Below the pieces are notes generated by a model that was not told the origin of the DNA, did not search any database, and saw only the letters and a program-made list of their open reading frames with translations. From Methanoculleus frigidifontis (GTDB lineage: Archaea > Halobacteriota > Methanomicrobia > Methanomicrobiales > Methanoculleaceae): 64,000 bases of DNA. Location of the stretch: positions 1-64,000 of the forward strand of contig NZ_VCYH01000006.1 of NCBI RefSeq assembly GCF_030464345.1, read 5' to 3'. The position numbers were made by a program, and so were the translations under genes. Of the stretch, positions 24,755 to 33,607 are shown in pieces; the stretch's first letter is position 1, and each line of letters opens with the position of its first letter.

Positions 24755-25288
24755 ATGGGATTGAAGGGAGGACCTACACAGGATGAAGTCATGGCCGTTT
24801 CCCTCCAGAAACTCGGGATCCGGCCGGGAGACGTCGTTGCCGATATCGGGTGCGGTACCGGCAAGGTCTCCGTCGCCGCAGCGGGCCTGGGTGCTTTTGT
24901 GTATGCGGTCGACCGGCGGCCCGAGGCTATCGCGTATGCGCGAGCCACGGCTGCGGACGCCGGGGTCGCGGAGATCGAGTTCTTCGAGGGCGACGCAGTC
25001 GACTTCCTGGCCGGCGCCGGCACGCTCGACTGCGCCTTCGTCGGGGGTTCGCAGCGCCTCGCCGAGGTGCTCGACCTCCTCGCCGGGAAGGTGCGGCGGA
25101 CGATCGTGGTGAACGCCGTGCTGGTGGAGACGCTCGCCGAGGCCGTCTCCTGCATGCAGCGCCTTGGGATCTTCCGGGAGGCCGTCCACGTCCAGGTCTC
25201 CCGGTCCGCGGAGCTCGGCGGCGGCGTGATGTTCCGGCCGCAGAACCCCGTCTACATCATCGTCGGGGGTGCGGCGGCGTGCTCGTAG
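24755..25288 (+). CDS. cbiT: Cobalt-precorrin-6B C15-methyltransferase / decarboxylase (CbiT)
   Basis: The 177-residue enzyme methylates C15 and decarboxylates the C12 acetate side chain of the corrin precursor using S-adenosylmethionine. It starts MGLKGGPTQDEVMAVSLQKL, where the GGPT segment is typical of CbiT, followed by the AdoMet motif VVADIGCGTGKVSVAAA and the acidic strand VYAVDRRPEA. It is the first gene of an eight-gene corrinoid operon and overlaps cbiL by 10 bases. ATG 24755 is about 25 bases after the AT-rich promoter core, so the message may be leaderless. Confidence 0.95.
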   Translation: MGLKGGPTQDEVMAVSLQKLGIRPGDVVADIGCGTGKVSVAAAGLGAFVYAVDRRPEAIAYARATAADAGVAEIEFFEGDAVDFLAGAGTLDCAFVGGSQRLAEVLDLLAGKVRRTIVVNAVLVETLAEAVSCMQRLGIFREAVHVQVSRSAELGGGVMFRPQNPVYIIVGGAAACS

Positions 25289-25896
25289 GCGTCGGGCTTG
25301 GGCCCGGCGACCCCGAGCTCCTCACCCTGCGTGCCGTCCGGCGGCTCCGCGAGGCGGACGCGGTCTTCGTCCCGGGCAGGATGGCCTACGACCTTGTCCG
25401 GCCTTACCGCGGCGACGCGGAGATCCTGGACTTTCCGATGACCAGCGACGAGGGCTATATCCGCGAGTGCCTGGAGCGGAACGCCGACCGGATCGCGCCG
25501 GCGGCAGAGAAGGGGCTCGCGGTCTTCGGGATCATCGGCGATCCGAACTTCTACTCCACCTTCTCCCGCCTCTGCGAGATCATCGACGACCGTCACCCGG
25601 GCATCGCCTTCGCCACCGATCCCGGGATCAGCTCGATCACCGCGTTCGCCGCTGTGGCCGGCGTCCCGGTGGCCGGCGGGTTCGTGGTCTCCGACGGCCC
25701 GGATCCGGATTCTCGGATCTTCATGAAGGTCAGAAGGCCGGCAGAGATGGCAGAGGAGCTCCGGAAAGACGGGTATACCGACTTCGTCCTTGTCGAGCGG
25801 ATGTTCCTGGACGGGCAGCGGGTCTACCGCACCGCCGACCTGCCGGTGACGAGCGACTACTTCAGCATCATGTTCGCGAGGCGGTCCTATGGGTAA
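25279..25896 (+). CDS. cbiL: Cobalt-factor II C20-methyltransferase (CbiL)
   Basis: A 205-residue tetrapyrrole methylase that adds the C20 methyl group. It begins VLVGVGLGPGDPELLTLRAV, the family's N-terminal AdoMet loop, continues with FGIIGDPNFYSTFSRL and ATDPGISSITAFAA, and ends DLPVTSDYFSIMFARR. The GTG at 25279 is the only start that keeps the complete N-terminal motif and gives the family's usual length. It overlaps cbiT by 10 bases and cbiF by 8. Confidence 0.94.
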   Translation: MLVGVGLGPGDPELLTLRAVRRLREADAVFVPGRMAYDLVRPYRGDAEILDFPMTSDEGYIRECLERNADRIAPAAEKGLAVFGIIGDPNFYSTFSRLCEIIDDRHPGIAFATDPGISSITAFAAVAGVPVAGGFVVSDGPDPDSRIFMKVRRPAEMAEELRKDGYTDFVLVERMFLDGQRVYRTADLPVTSDYFSIMFARRSYG

Positions 25897-26605
25897 GGTC
25901 TTCATCGTCGGTGCGGGTCCGGGAGCGCCCGATCTCATCACCGTCCGGGGGATGCGTCTCCTCGAGGAGGCGGACGTCCTCATCTACGCAGGTTCGCTCG
26001 TCAACCCGGAGCTCGTGGAGCGGTCGGGCGCGGCCGTCAAACTCGACAGCTGGGGGATGAGCCTTGCCGAGCTCGTCGACGCGATGGCGGAGCACGTGGC
26101 CGCCGGGAAAAAAGTCGTCAGGCTCCACTCCGGCGACCCCGCACTCTACGGCGCGATCGTCGAGCAGATGACGGAACTCTCCCGCCGCGGGATCGAGGCC
26201 GAGATCGTCCCCGGCGTCTCCTCGCTCTTCGCGGCGGCGGCCGCCTTACAGACGCAGCTGACCCTCCGCGACGTCTCGGAGAACCTCATCATCGCCCGGC
26301 CGGCCGGGGCGACGCTCGAGAAGGATCAGATCGCCGAGCTCTCCCGGCACGGGTCGACGATGGTGGTCTTCCTCGGCACCGAGATGCTGGAGGAGGTGCT
26401 CGCGAAGGTGGAGTACCCGCCCGAGACGCCGGCGGCGGTCGTCTACCACGCGTCCTGGCCCGACCAGAAGATCGTCCGGGGAACCGTCGCCGACATAGCC
26501 GCAAAAGCGCGGGACGCCGGCATCGAGAAGACCGCCCTGATCGTCATCGGCGGCGTTGTCGACCCGGCGACCTCAGGGTTCGGCAGATCGGTACTCTATT
26601 CATGA
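25889..26605 (+). CDS. cbiF: Cobalt-precorrin-4 C11-methyltransferase (CbiF)
   Basis: A 238-residue tetrapyrrole methylase that methylates C11. The motifs are FIVGAGPGAPDLITVRGMRL, DVLIYAGSLVNPELV, RLHSGDPALYGAIVEQM and EIVPGVSSLFAAAAAL, with ENLIIARPAGATLE typical of CbiF/CobM rather than of other methylases of the fold. It overlaps cbiG by 4 bases (ATGA). Confidence 0.97.
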   Translation: MGKVFIVGAGPGAPDLITVRGMRLLEEADVLIYAGSLVNPELVERSGAAVKLDSWGMSLAELVDAMAEHVAAGKKVVRLHSGDPALYGAIVEQMTELSRRGIEAEIVPGVSSLFAAAAALQTQLTLRDVSENLIIARPAGATLEKDQIAELSRHGSTMVVFLGTEMLEEVLAKVEYPPETPAAVVYHASWPDQKIVRGTVADIAAKARDAGIEKTALIVIGGVVDPATSGFGRSVLYS

Positions 26606-27474
26606 CCGATACCGCCGTCATCGCCCTGGAACGGTTCGAACCCGATGCAGGGAGGATCGCCGCCGGCCTCGGCGCCGACGTGGTTCTCTATACTCCGGAT
26701 GCATTCCGGGCGGCGTTTGCCCGCTACCGGCGGATCGTCGCCCTGATGTCGGCCGGGATCGCGGTGCGGCAGGTCGCCCCCCTGCTCGCCGGCAAGTGGC
26801 AGGACCCGGCGGTCGTGGTCGTCGGCCCGGACCTCCGCTACGCCGTCCCGATTCTCGGCGGGCACCACGGCGCAAACGACCTTGCCCGGGAGCTTGAGGT
26901 TTTCGGGATCACGCCGGTGATCACCACCGCGACCGAGGCGCTCGGCCGCGAGTCAGTGGAGGGGATTGCCCGCGCCGAGGGCTGCGAGGTCGTCAACCGC
27001 GACTCGACCCGGCGCGTCAACGCCGCGCTCCTCGACGCCGATCTCCCCCTCTACACGATCACCGGCCCGGGGCTCGTCATCGCGGGCCCCTGCGTCTCCC
27101 TGCTCGTTCGGAAGGGCGAATACGCCGTCGGCGTCGGGTGCCGGAAGGGCGTCGCGGCCGCGGAGGTCGCCGCCGCTATCCGGGAAGGGCTTGCCGCCGC
27201 CGGCATTGCGGAGGACGAGGTGCTGGTCTACGCGACGACGGCGAAGAAGCGCTACGAAGCGGGGCTCTGCGAGGCCGTCCGGGAGCTTGGGGGAAACCTG
27301 GTCTTCATCGACGATGCGGCGATCAACGCCGAGCAGGAGATCGGGCCTTCGCGGGCGTCCCTGATCGGGCTCGCCGGCGTTGCCGAGCCCTGTGCGCTCG
27401 CCGCCTCGAAGCGAAGAGAACTGATACTTGCAAAACAGATATATGGAAGTGTTACCGTTGCAGTCGCGCGATAG
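26602..27474 (+). CDS. cbiG: Cobalt-precorrin-5A hydrolase (CbiG)
   Basis: The 290-residue protein opens the delta-lactone ring of cobalt-precorrin-5A and releases acetaldehyde in the anaerobic pathway. The order is an N-terminal part (AVIALERFEPDAGRIAAGL), the central segment VALMSAGIAVRQVAPLL with LGGHHGANDLARELEVFG, and a C-terminal CbiG domain (VGVGCRKGVAAAEVAAAIRE and PSRASLIGLAGVAEPCALAA). Start overlaps cbiF by 4 bases and its end overlaps cbiH by 32. Confidence 0.96.
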   Translation: MTDTAVIALERFEPDAGRIAAGLGADVVLYTPDAFRAAFARYRRIVALMSAGIAVRQVAPLLAGKWQDPAVVVVGPDLRYAVPILGGHHGANDLARELEVFGITPVITTATEALGRESVEGIARAEGCEVVNRDSTRRVNAALLDADLPLYTITGPGLVIAGPCVSLLVRKGEYAVGVGCRKGVAAAEVAAAIREGLAAAGIAEDEVLVYATTAKKRYEAGLCEAVRELGGNLVFIDDAAINAEQEIGPSRASLIGLAGVAEPCALAASKRRELILAKQIYGSVTVAVAR

Positions 27475-28240
27475 AACGGGAGGAAGACTTTACATCGTCA
27501 GTACGGGACCGGGAGACCTGCAGCAGATGACGCCCCGGGCTCTTAAAGCGCTCGCCGAGGCGGACTCTGTCATCGGGAACGCCTTCTACCTCGACCTCGT
27601 CGAGCCGCTGCTCGCGGGAAAAGAGGTGATCACAAGCTCGATGGGCCGGGAGGTCGAGCGGGCGAAGAAGGCGCTCGAACGTGCAGAGCATGAGACCGTC
27701 GCGATGGTGAGCGGCGGGGACGCCGGGGTCTATGGCATGGCGAGCATCGTCCTCGAGGTCGTGGAGCGCTCCGGCTCGTCCGTCCCGGTCGAGGTCGTTC
27801 CGGGCGTCACCGCGGCGCTCTCGGCGGCATCGCGGCTGGGCTCGCCGCTCTCCGGGGACTTCGTCACGCTCAGCCTCTCGGATCTGCTCACCCCCTGGGA
27901 GGTTATCGAAGAACGGCTCGACCTCGCGTTTCGGATGGGCGTGCCGGTCGCCCTGTACAACCCGCGGAGCAACGGCAGGCCCGAGAACCTTGCGAAAGCC
28001 GTCGCCATCGCACGCCGCCATGCTACACCAACAACCCCTGTGGGCGTGGTGAAGAACGCCTTCCGGAAGGGTGAAGAGATTCTGGTGACCACGCTGGAAG
28101 CGTTCGAAGACCGGCTTGATTTCGTCGACATGCGGTCGATCGCCATCGTCGGCGGCGAAGAGAGCAGACTATGGAGGAGGGACGCGGATGTCAGAGGAAT
28201 CATCACGCCACGGGGATACCACCGGAAATACGTATACTGA
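27443..28240 (+). CDS. cbiH: Cobalt-precorrin-3B C17-methyltransferase (CbiH)
   Basis: A 265-residue tetrapyrrole methylase that methylates C17 with ring contraction. Motifs are GRLYIVSTGPGDLQQMTPRA, VAMVSGGDAGVYGMASIVLE and VEVVPGVTAALSAASRLGSP, with the C-terminal FVDMRSIAIVGGEESR diagnostic of CbiH/CobJ. ATG 27443 is chosen; an in-frame TTG at 27428 is less likely. The gene overlaps cbiG by 32 bases and cbiC by 53 bases. Confidence 0.95.
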   Translation: MEVLPLQSRDRTGGRLYIVSTGPGDLQQMTPRALKALAEADSVIGNAFYLDLVEPLLAGKEVITSSMGREVERAKKALERAEHETVAMVSGGDAGVYGMASIVLEVVERSGSSVPVEVVPGVTAALSAASRLGSPLSGDFVTLSLSDLLTPWEVIEERLDLAFRMGVPVALYNPRSNGRPENLAKAVAIARRHATPTTPVGVVKNAFRKGEEILVTTLEAFEDRLDFVDMRSIAIVGGEESRLWRRDADVRGIITPRGYHRKYVY

Positions 28241-28868
28241 TCTCGGTGCGGTCACCCCCGAGGCATACGCAATATCGAGAAAGAGCCGGCTTCTGGCACG
28301 CAGCACGCTCGGGGACAGAACGCCGGAGGATCGGATCCGGCAGCGCTGTTCGGTCGCGGTCGGGGACTTTGCGATGGCCGACCTGATGCGGTTTGCGCAG
28401 GACCCCGTCGGTGCGGGCGTGGCTGCGCTCGCGGCGGGAGCGCCGGTCATCACGGATATCCGGATGGTGCAGACCGGCATCCTGAAGAAAGGGCATGCAA
28501 GCCCCGTCATCTGCGCCCTCGACTTTGGCGAGGATCTCGCGCACGAGCGGGGGATCACCCGGACGTCCGCCGGGTTTCTGGCACTCAAAGACCGGCTTGC
28601 CGGCGCCATCGTCGTCATCGGCAACGCACCCTCGGCGCTGCTCTTGGTCTGCGCCATGATCCGGGAGGGTGTCCGGCCTGCGCTGGTCATCGGCACGCCG
28701 GTCGGGTTCGTGAACGCCGCCGAGTCGAAAGAGGAGATCCGGACGCTCGCCATCCCGTCGGTCTCAAACGCGGGGACACGTGGTGGGACGCCGGTGGCGG
28801 TCGCGGCGTGCAACGAGATTATCACCATCTATGCCGAGCGTGGCACCGATGCGGGACCCGGTAACTGA
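28188..28868 (+). CDS. cbiC: Cobalt-precorrin-8 methylmutase (CbiC)
   Basis: A 226-residue enzyme that moves a methyl group from C11 to C12. It contains EAYAISRKSRLLARSTLGDR, the conserved VITDIRMVQTGI segment, VVIGNAPSALLLVCAMIREG and the C-terminal PVGFVNAAESKEE with GTRGGTPVAVAACNEI. These are the standard CbiC/CobH motifs. ATG 28188 follows GGAGGAGGG and lies inside the end of cbiH. Confidence 0.97.
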   Translation: MSEESSRHGDTTGNTYTDLGAVTPEAYAISRKSRLLARSTLGDRTPEDRIRQRCSVAVGDFAMADLMRFAQDPVGAGVAALAAGAPVITDIRMVQTGILKKGHASPVICALDFGEDLAHERGITRTSAGFLALKDRLAGAIVVIGNAPSALLLVCAMIREGVRPALVIGTPVGFVNAAESKEEIRTLAIPSVSNAGTRGGTPVAVAACNEIITIYAERGTDAGPGN

Positions 28869-29856
28869 GTTCGAGTATCCCGACGCATGGGTGGCGGCCT
28901 GTCGGCAGCCCGACCTGCTGCCCCGGGTGGAGCAGGGCCTCTGTGTGCTCACCGCATCGGGCACGGTGCTCCGGCGCGGCTACACCACCGGGACGACGGC
29001 GGCTGCGGCGTGCAAGGCGGCCGTCCTCTCCCTGCAGCAGGGCGAGGTCACGGAGGTCGCCGTGACCGTGCCTTGCGGGCTCACCGTGACCCTCGGTGTG
29101 GACGCCCACCGGGGTCGGTCGTCCTGCCGGAAGGACTCCGGGGATTATGCGGGTGACGTGACGGCAGGGCTTGAGTTCGCCGCGTACGCCGTTCCTGCAT
29201 CATCGGGAGCCCACTTTGTCCCCGGCGAGGGGATCGGCACCTTCTCCCGGGAGACAGCGCGGCACGCCGCCGGCGATCCGGCGATCAGCGAACCGGCGAT
29301 GGCATGCATCGACCGGTCGATCCGCGAGGCAGTTGAGACGACCGGTATTGCAGGCGTGACCGTCGTGCTGAGCATTCCCCGCGGGGCGGAGACGGCGCAT
29401 CTGACGCTCAATCCCCGGATCGGGGTCGTGAACGGCATCTCCGTCCTCGGCTCGACCGGGCTCGTCGAGCCCTGGGACGACCACCTCACCGAAGCGGTGC
29501 TCGACCGGGTCGCCCGCACGGAACGGGCGGTGCTGACGACCGGCAGAATCGGACTGCGCTACTCCCGCCTCTACTTCCCGGAGCATGAGGCGGTGCTGGT
29601 CGGCAGCAAAATCAGTGAAGCGCTTGCCCGTGCACACGGTGACGTCGTCCTCTGCGGTCTTCCCGGCCTGATCATGAAGTTTATCAACCCGGACGTCCTG
29701 ACGGGCACCGGGTATGTGACGGTCGAGGATCTCTCGGCGTCGCCGGCATGGGAGGAGATCATGCAGCGGGAACTTGCGGCATTCGCGGAGCGATGCCCGG
29801 ACGTCCGGGTCGTGCTCGTCGGCCGCGACGGGCGGATCATCGGAGAGAGCGGATGA
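28849..29856 (+). CDS. cbiD: Cobalt-precorrin-5B C1-methyltransferase (CbiD)
   Basis: The 335-residue enzyme methylates C1 in the anaerobic pathway. The diagnostic motif RRGYTTGTTAAAACKAA is near residue 44, preceded by about 40 residues that include three acidic and aromatic clusters. HFVPGEGIGTFSRE, NPRIGVVNGISVLGSTGLVE and TTGRIGLRYSRLYFPEHEAV follow. The family often starts closer to the motif, so the N-terminal 40 residues are somewhat long. ATG 28849 is used; GTG 28840 is in frame too. It overlaps cbiC by 20 bases and cbiE by 4. Confidence 0.95.
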   Translation: MRDPVTEFEYPDAWVAACRQPDLLPRVEQGLCVLTASGTVLRRGYTTGTTAAAACKAAVLSLQQGEVTEVAVTVPCGLTVTLGVDAHRGRSSCRKDSGDYAGDVTAGLEFAAYAVPASSGAHFVPGEGIGTFSRETARHAAGDPAISEPAMACIDRSIREAVETTGIAGVTVVLSIPRGAETAHLTLNPRIGVVNGISVLGSTGLVEPWDDHLTEAVLDRVARTERAVLTTGRIGLRYSRLYFPEHEAVLVGSKISEALARAHGDVVLCGLPGLIMKFINPDVLTGTGYVTVEDLSASPAWEEIMQRELAAFAERCPDVRVVLVGRDGRIIGESG

Positions 29857-30425
29857 TAATCGTCGGCACCGGCTGCGGGCCCGGGATGATCACCGAAGCG
29901 GCGATCGCGGTTTTGCGGGAAGCGACGCTCGTCTACGGGTCGGAGCGTGCGATCGGTCTTGTGCGTGCCCATATCCCGGACGGCTGCGATCTCCGGACGA
30001 TCACCGACTACAGAAAACTCCGGGAGCTCCCGGACTACGCCGTCGTCCTCTCGACCGGCGACCCGATGCTTGCGGGGCTCGGGTATCTCCCCGGCAGGGT
30101 GGTGCCCGGCATCTCCTCGCTGCAGGTGGCCTTCGCCCGCCTCCGCCTCCCGCTCACCCGGGCGGCCGTCGTCGCCGCTCACGGGAGAGACCATACACAC
30201 GCGATCGAAGAGGCGGGGCGGGAGGTGAACCGCGGGAAGATCGTCTTTCTCATCGCCGATCCGGCGTTCTCGCTCCAGGAACTCGGGCGGGCGCTGCCGC
30301 CCGCGACGAAGGTCGCCGTCTGTGAAGATCTCGGCTACCCGGAGGAGCGGATCGCTCTCGGGACGGCCGGGCACCTCCCCGATGTCCGGGCGGGTCTCTT
30401 TGTCGTGGTTGCCGGGGACTTTTAG
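29853..30425 (+). CDS. cbiE: Cobalt-precorrin-7 C5-methyltransferase (CbiE)
   Basis: A 190-residue tetrapyrrole methylase adding the C5 methyl group; CbiE and CbiT together do the job of the fused CobL. It opens MIIVGTGCGPGMITEAAIAV and has VVLSTGDPMLAGLGYL and VVPGISSLQVAFARL. It is the last gene of the operon. Its stop overlaps the stop region of the convergent HELLH gene by 4 bases. Confidence 0.95.
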   Translation: MIIVGTGCGPGMITEAAIAVLREATLVYGSERAIGLVRAHIPDGCDLRTITDYRKLRELPDYAVVLSTGDPMLAGLGYLPGRVVPGISSLQVAFARLRLPLTRAAVVAAHGRDHTHAIEEAGREVNRGKIVFLIADPAFSLQELGRALPPATKVAVCEDLGYPEERIALGTAGHLPDVRAGLFVVVAGDF

Positions 30426-30919
30426 GCGGTCTCCTCCCTGATCGCCCGCACCGTCAGCCAGTGGTAGAACTGCTGCTGCCAGTAGTTCGTGTCCACGCTT
30501 CTTCTCCGCGCCCGCTCCGCCCGGAACGCCGCGAGCCCTTCCGGTGGGAGCCACTCTTCCGCACGCGGTATCATATCGTCCGCGGGCTGGCCGACGGCGT
30601 GGAGGAGCTCGTGCCAGATGCGGAGTGCGACGAGTTCGGGGCTTGCACGTTCGCCCTTCATCACCTTGACCGCCGCACGGAGATGGAGCGCCCCGCCGGC
30701 GGCACGTGACGCAAGGCCGTCGCCGCAGAAGACGTAGACTACCCCGTCATGGGCAGGAAACGGGAAGTCTGACCAGTTCGGATCGTCCGGCCAGTAGTAG
30801 GCAGTCTTCGGCTTCCCCGTCCGGACGGCCAATCGGAAGAACGCCGGGACGATCCCGAGCATGGGAGCGACGGCGCGGAGAAGTGTATTGCTCTCGAAGT
30901 AGAGGTCAAGTTCAGGCAT
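30422..30919 (-). CDS. Small putative zinc metalloprotein with HELLH motif
   Basis: A 165-residue protein without a signal peptide. Its striking feature is IWHELLHAVG at residues 101-110: HELLH (103-107) is a perfect HExxH zinc-protease motif. Acidic residues that could supply a third ligand follow (MIPRAEEWLP, about 117-126). The N-terminal half has YYWPDDPNWSDFPFPAHDGV and VVYVFCGDGLA. I do not recognise the family; a minimal peptidase is plausible but unproven. The gene is convergent with cbiE, overlapping it by 4 bases, and has its own promoter region at about 30920-30960. Confidence 0.8.
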   Translation of the reverse strand: MPELDLYFESNTLLRAVAPMLGIVPAFFRLAVRTGKPKTAYYWPDDPNWSDFPFPAHDGVVYVFCGDGLASRAAGGALHLRAAVKVMKGERASPELVALRIWHELLHAVGQPADDMIPRAEEWLPPEGLAAFRAERARRRSVDTNYWQQQFYHWLTVRAIREETA

Positions 30920-30962
30920 CGCGGTTCCATCGCCCGCAGGGGTTGTTGACTTTTCGGTGCGG

Positions 30963-32456
30963 TCAGTAGTGCCGCTTCAGGAACGCCCGGATCTTCTCGG
31001 ACTCGATCCATCCCCGGTCGAGCTGTTTGATGATCTCGTCGATGGTCATCGCCTGTTCGATGATGCGCGTCGAGGATGCATTTTCTTCGTCAAGGCTTGC
31101 AATCCCGACGATGACCTGCAGGGGGTTCCTGATATGATCGTTGAGCGTCGCGAACTGCTCCATGTTCAGTTCGATCTGCTCGAACGCCTTCGTCCTCTCG
31201 GCTTCAAGGGCTTTTCGCTCCTCTATCTCCATGCGGAGCAGTTCGGCTGCGGCATACAGGTCGCGTGTCCGCTCCTCGACTTTCCGCTCCAGGTGCTCCT
31301 TGTACTTTTCAAGCTCCTCTTCGGCCAGGCGCCGCTCAGCGATCTCGGCCTTGAGGTGTGCGTTCACCGCCGAGACCTCGGCGGTGCGTTCCCGGACGAG
31401 GTCTTCGAGGTGGTGGTGGTAGTGTTCGAGCGTCCCGAGCATCCCGTTGATCGCATCCGTCAGCCCGGTGATCTCGTCGTCTCCCTCGCTCCTGAGCCGG
31501 GACGAAAAATCCCCCGAGGAACCGATGGCAGTGACGTTTCTGTCGACGAGGGCTACCCGCGAGAGGATGTTCTTCTGGAGGAGGTAGATGGTTGCCAGAC
31601 CGAATACGACGGCGGCGATCAGGAGCAGGAGAACCATATACGTGACGGTCGCGATCCCCTGCTGGAAGATGGCTCGCGGCATATCAACCGCAAGGACGGC
31701 CGCTGGGGTGCCGTGCAGGTCGGATGCCAGGGTATATCCCGAGACCGCGTTCAGGCCGCCCGGGTGCACGGCGACGGCCCCTGCCTCCTGCAGGCCGGTG
31801 ACGACGTCTTCAGGGATGCCGGGACTCCCCGGGTCGAGGAGCCGGAGGGAGAGGTGCGTCGTCTCTGCAATATCCGCAACCACATCGTCGTCGAGGAACC
31901 TGCCCATGATAAGGGCTCCCCGAACCGGCCCTTCATCGTTGCTGGTGATGATGGGTCGTGAGGAGATCAGCATAAGGCCGCCGGGAAGCTTGATGATGCC
32001 CGCGGCGCTGCTCTCCGGGTCCGGGTGATGCGTGAGAAGCGGTTCGGCGGTTAGCTGCCCGGCGATCTCGTCCGGGAGCGGCAGGGCGGTTTCTGCGGCG
32101 AGGTCGAAGTAGGCTTTGTGGACGATCTCTCCCGAGGTGTCCGCATACAGCATCAGGTTCAGCCCGAGACCCGTAAACGTCGCATCGACGAGGTTCGACG
32201 CGATGTACTCGTCGTTTTCGTCGTCGATGAAGGCGTAGGTGTCGTCCCACGCGGCCCAGTCCTCGTTTATCGTGTCGATTGTGGCGATCTCGTTCTCGAG
32301 CGCACTCGCCGCCCGGTGCACCTGGCTCGTAACCTCCTGCTGCTCGAGGGCGGCATAACTCTCGAGCAGCACCGTGTCCGATACGAGAATCAGGGTTCCC
32401 ATCAGACAGGCCAGTGCCAGGGCGATGATGATGAGGGTGCGTGTAAGAAGATTCAT
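30963..32456 (-). CDS. Membrane sensor protein: CHASE4, HAMP, coiled coil and kinase-less DHp-like module
   Basis: A 497-residue protein with two membrane helices (about residues 5-25 and 270-295) flanking an extracellular CHASE4-like domain (SYAALEQQEVTSQVHRAASA, then NEDWAAWDDTYAFI). A HAMP domain (about 295-345) and a long coiled coil (about 345-425) follow. It ends with a 70-residue module, FATLNDHIRNPLQVIVG ... DRGWIESEKIRAFLKRHY, that looks like a histidine-kinase dimerisation helix pair with His441, but no ATP-binding domain follows. The second sensor at 44923-46656 has the same module with Gln in place of the His. The start at Met 32456 is set by alignment to that paralogue; Met 32561 is in frame and would add 35 polar residues. 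Confidence 0.85.
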   Translation of the reverse strand: MNLLTRTLIIIALALACLMGTLILVSDTVLLESYAALEQQEVTSQVHRAASALENEIATIDTINEDWAAWDDTYAFIDDENDEYIASNLVDATFTGLGLNLMLYADTSGEIVHKAYFDLAAETALPLPDEIAGQLTAEPLLTHHPDPESSAAGIIKLPGGLMLISSRPIITSNDEGPVRGALIMGRFLDDDVVADIAETTHLSLRLLDPGSPGIPEDVVTGLQEAGAVAVHPGGLNAVSGYTLASDLHGTPAAVLAVDMPRAIFQQGIATVTYMVLLLLIAAVVFGLATIYLLQKNILSRVALVDRNVTAIGSSGDFSSRLRSEGDDEITGLTDAINGMLGTLEHYHHHLEDLVRERTAEVSAVNAHLKAEIAERRLAEEELEKYKEHLERKVEERTRDLYAAAELLRMEIEERKALEAERTKAFEQIELNMEQFATLNDHIRNPLQVIVGIASLDEENASSTRIIEQAMTIDEIIKQLDRGWIESEKIRAFLKRHY

Positions 32457-32677
32457 GGGGGCGACCACGAGCGACTGGTTCTCTTGTCCGGCGGCGGCCG
32501 ACTCTTCCGGAGCCCGGGAACGGCCGCGGTTTTTCGTACCAGATAGTGGGTGTTTGCCCATATTAATGTATCAAAACATTCGGCGGACGGAACGGGGGAT
32601 TCTTCGAATTTTATGCTAATAGTGTGCGGTATGAGGAAAAAACGTCGGGTGCCGTTTTTGAGGGGCGTTATGCTATC

Positions 32678-33376
32678 TTACCGCACCCGCTCCCGGAGCC
32701 GCCGCTGGTGCCGCCGCCACCCGAGGTATGCAGCGGCGGCGGCGAGGGCGGCGAGGAGCAGCACGGCGATGCCGAGCAGGGGGCTATCCCGGTAGAGGTC
32801 GAGGATCACGTCGGTGCCGAGGGCGATGATGAGGCAGGAGGTGACCGACCCGGCCATGACACAGGCGAAGACCCGTTGTGCGTCCATCCCGAGGAGGCGG
32901 CCCAGGATCGAGCCGTTCATCGCGCCGGTTCCCTGGAACGGGAAGAATACGAAGAGAAACAGGCCGATGGTGGAGACGTTCCGAAGCCCGGGATGCTCCC
33001 TCGTGTAGGTGCTCATCATGGTGAGCCCCCGCTCCAGCAGGCCGCCGATGAGCGGTATCTTCAGTGCGAGATCGAAGTTCCAGACGATGAAGAGAGCGAC
33101 CGCTGCGTCGAGCGCGACGAGGAGCGTGACGATGAGCCACCAGGGATGGCCGGCCAGAATGGCGATCGGTATGATCGACTCCTTCCCGAAGGGAGGGATG
33201 AAGTATCCGGCAGAGAGGCCGGCGAAGAAGAGGAAGTCTCCGTGCGGCAGGGTCAGGTAGAGCAGGCCGAGGATCAGGGGAATGATGGCGAGCGGGAGGA
33301 CGAACTTCGTGGCCGCATAGGCAACGGGCCCTCTGGCCTGGAGATACGCCGATACCGCCTTTCCTGATAGTTCCAT
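32678..33376 (-). CDS. Small multidrug-export-type integral membrane protein (COG2426/PF06695-like)
   Basis: A 232-residue protein with about six transmembrane helices, including KFVLPLAIIPLILGLLYLTL, the loop SAGYFIPPFGKESIIPIAIL, and TIGLFLFVFFPFQGTGAMNG. The polar-in-membrane motifs (PPFGKE and FPFQGTGA) match the family annotated as small multidrug efflux proteins; this function is not experimentally secure. The Met at 33376 is chosen because the 55 residues of open frame upstream are Arg/Pro/Ser-rich and non-protein-like. It has no operon partner. Confidence 0.85.
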   Translation of the reverse strand: MELSGKAVSAYLQARGPVAYAATKFVLPLAIIPLILGLLYLTLPHGDFLFFAGLSAGYFIPPFGKESIIPIAILAGHPWWLIVTLLVALDAAVALFIVWNFDLALKIPLIGGLLERGLTMMSTYTREHPGLRNVSTIGLFLFVFFPFQGTGAMNGSILGRLLGMDAQRVFACVMAGSVTSCLIIALGTDVILDLYRDSPLLGIAVLLLAALAAAAAYLGWRRHQRRLRERVR

Positions 33377-33607
33377 AGTGACCAGACCCTGGGTGTGCCG
33401 ACAGGTTTGTCGTGAATGATCAGGTGCAGTCTGACAGCATATAAGCGATGCTGAAGAGGTCGGATCTCCTGCGGCAGCCCCGGCCCCATGCCTCGCGGAT
33501 GGCCGTCCCCGTCTCCGGAGCGCGGGGTGCTCTGCTCCCACAGGGCCGGGAATGAGATACCTTCAAACCCAATGCCGCATCAAGAGTGTACCAGGGATGA
33601 CTGAACT

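Noticed and set aside
26633-26645. GGTTCGAACCCGA resembling a tRNA T-arm
   Set aside because: It is inside the well-supported cbiG start (LERFEPDAG) and no acceptor, D-arm or anticodon arm can be drawn around it.
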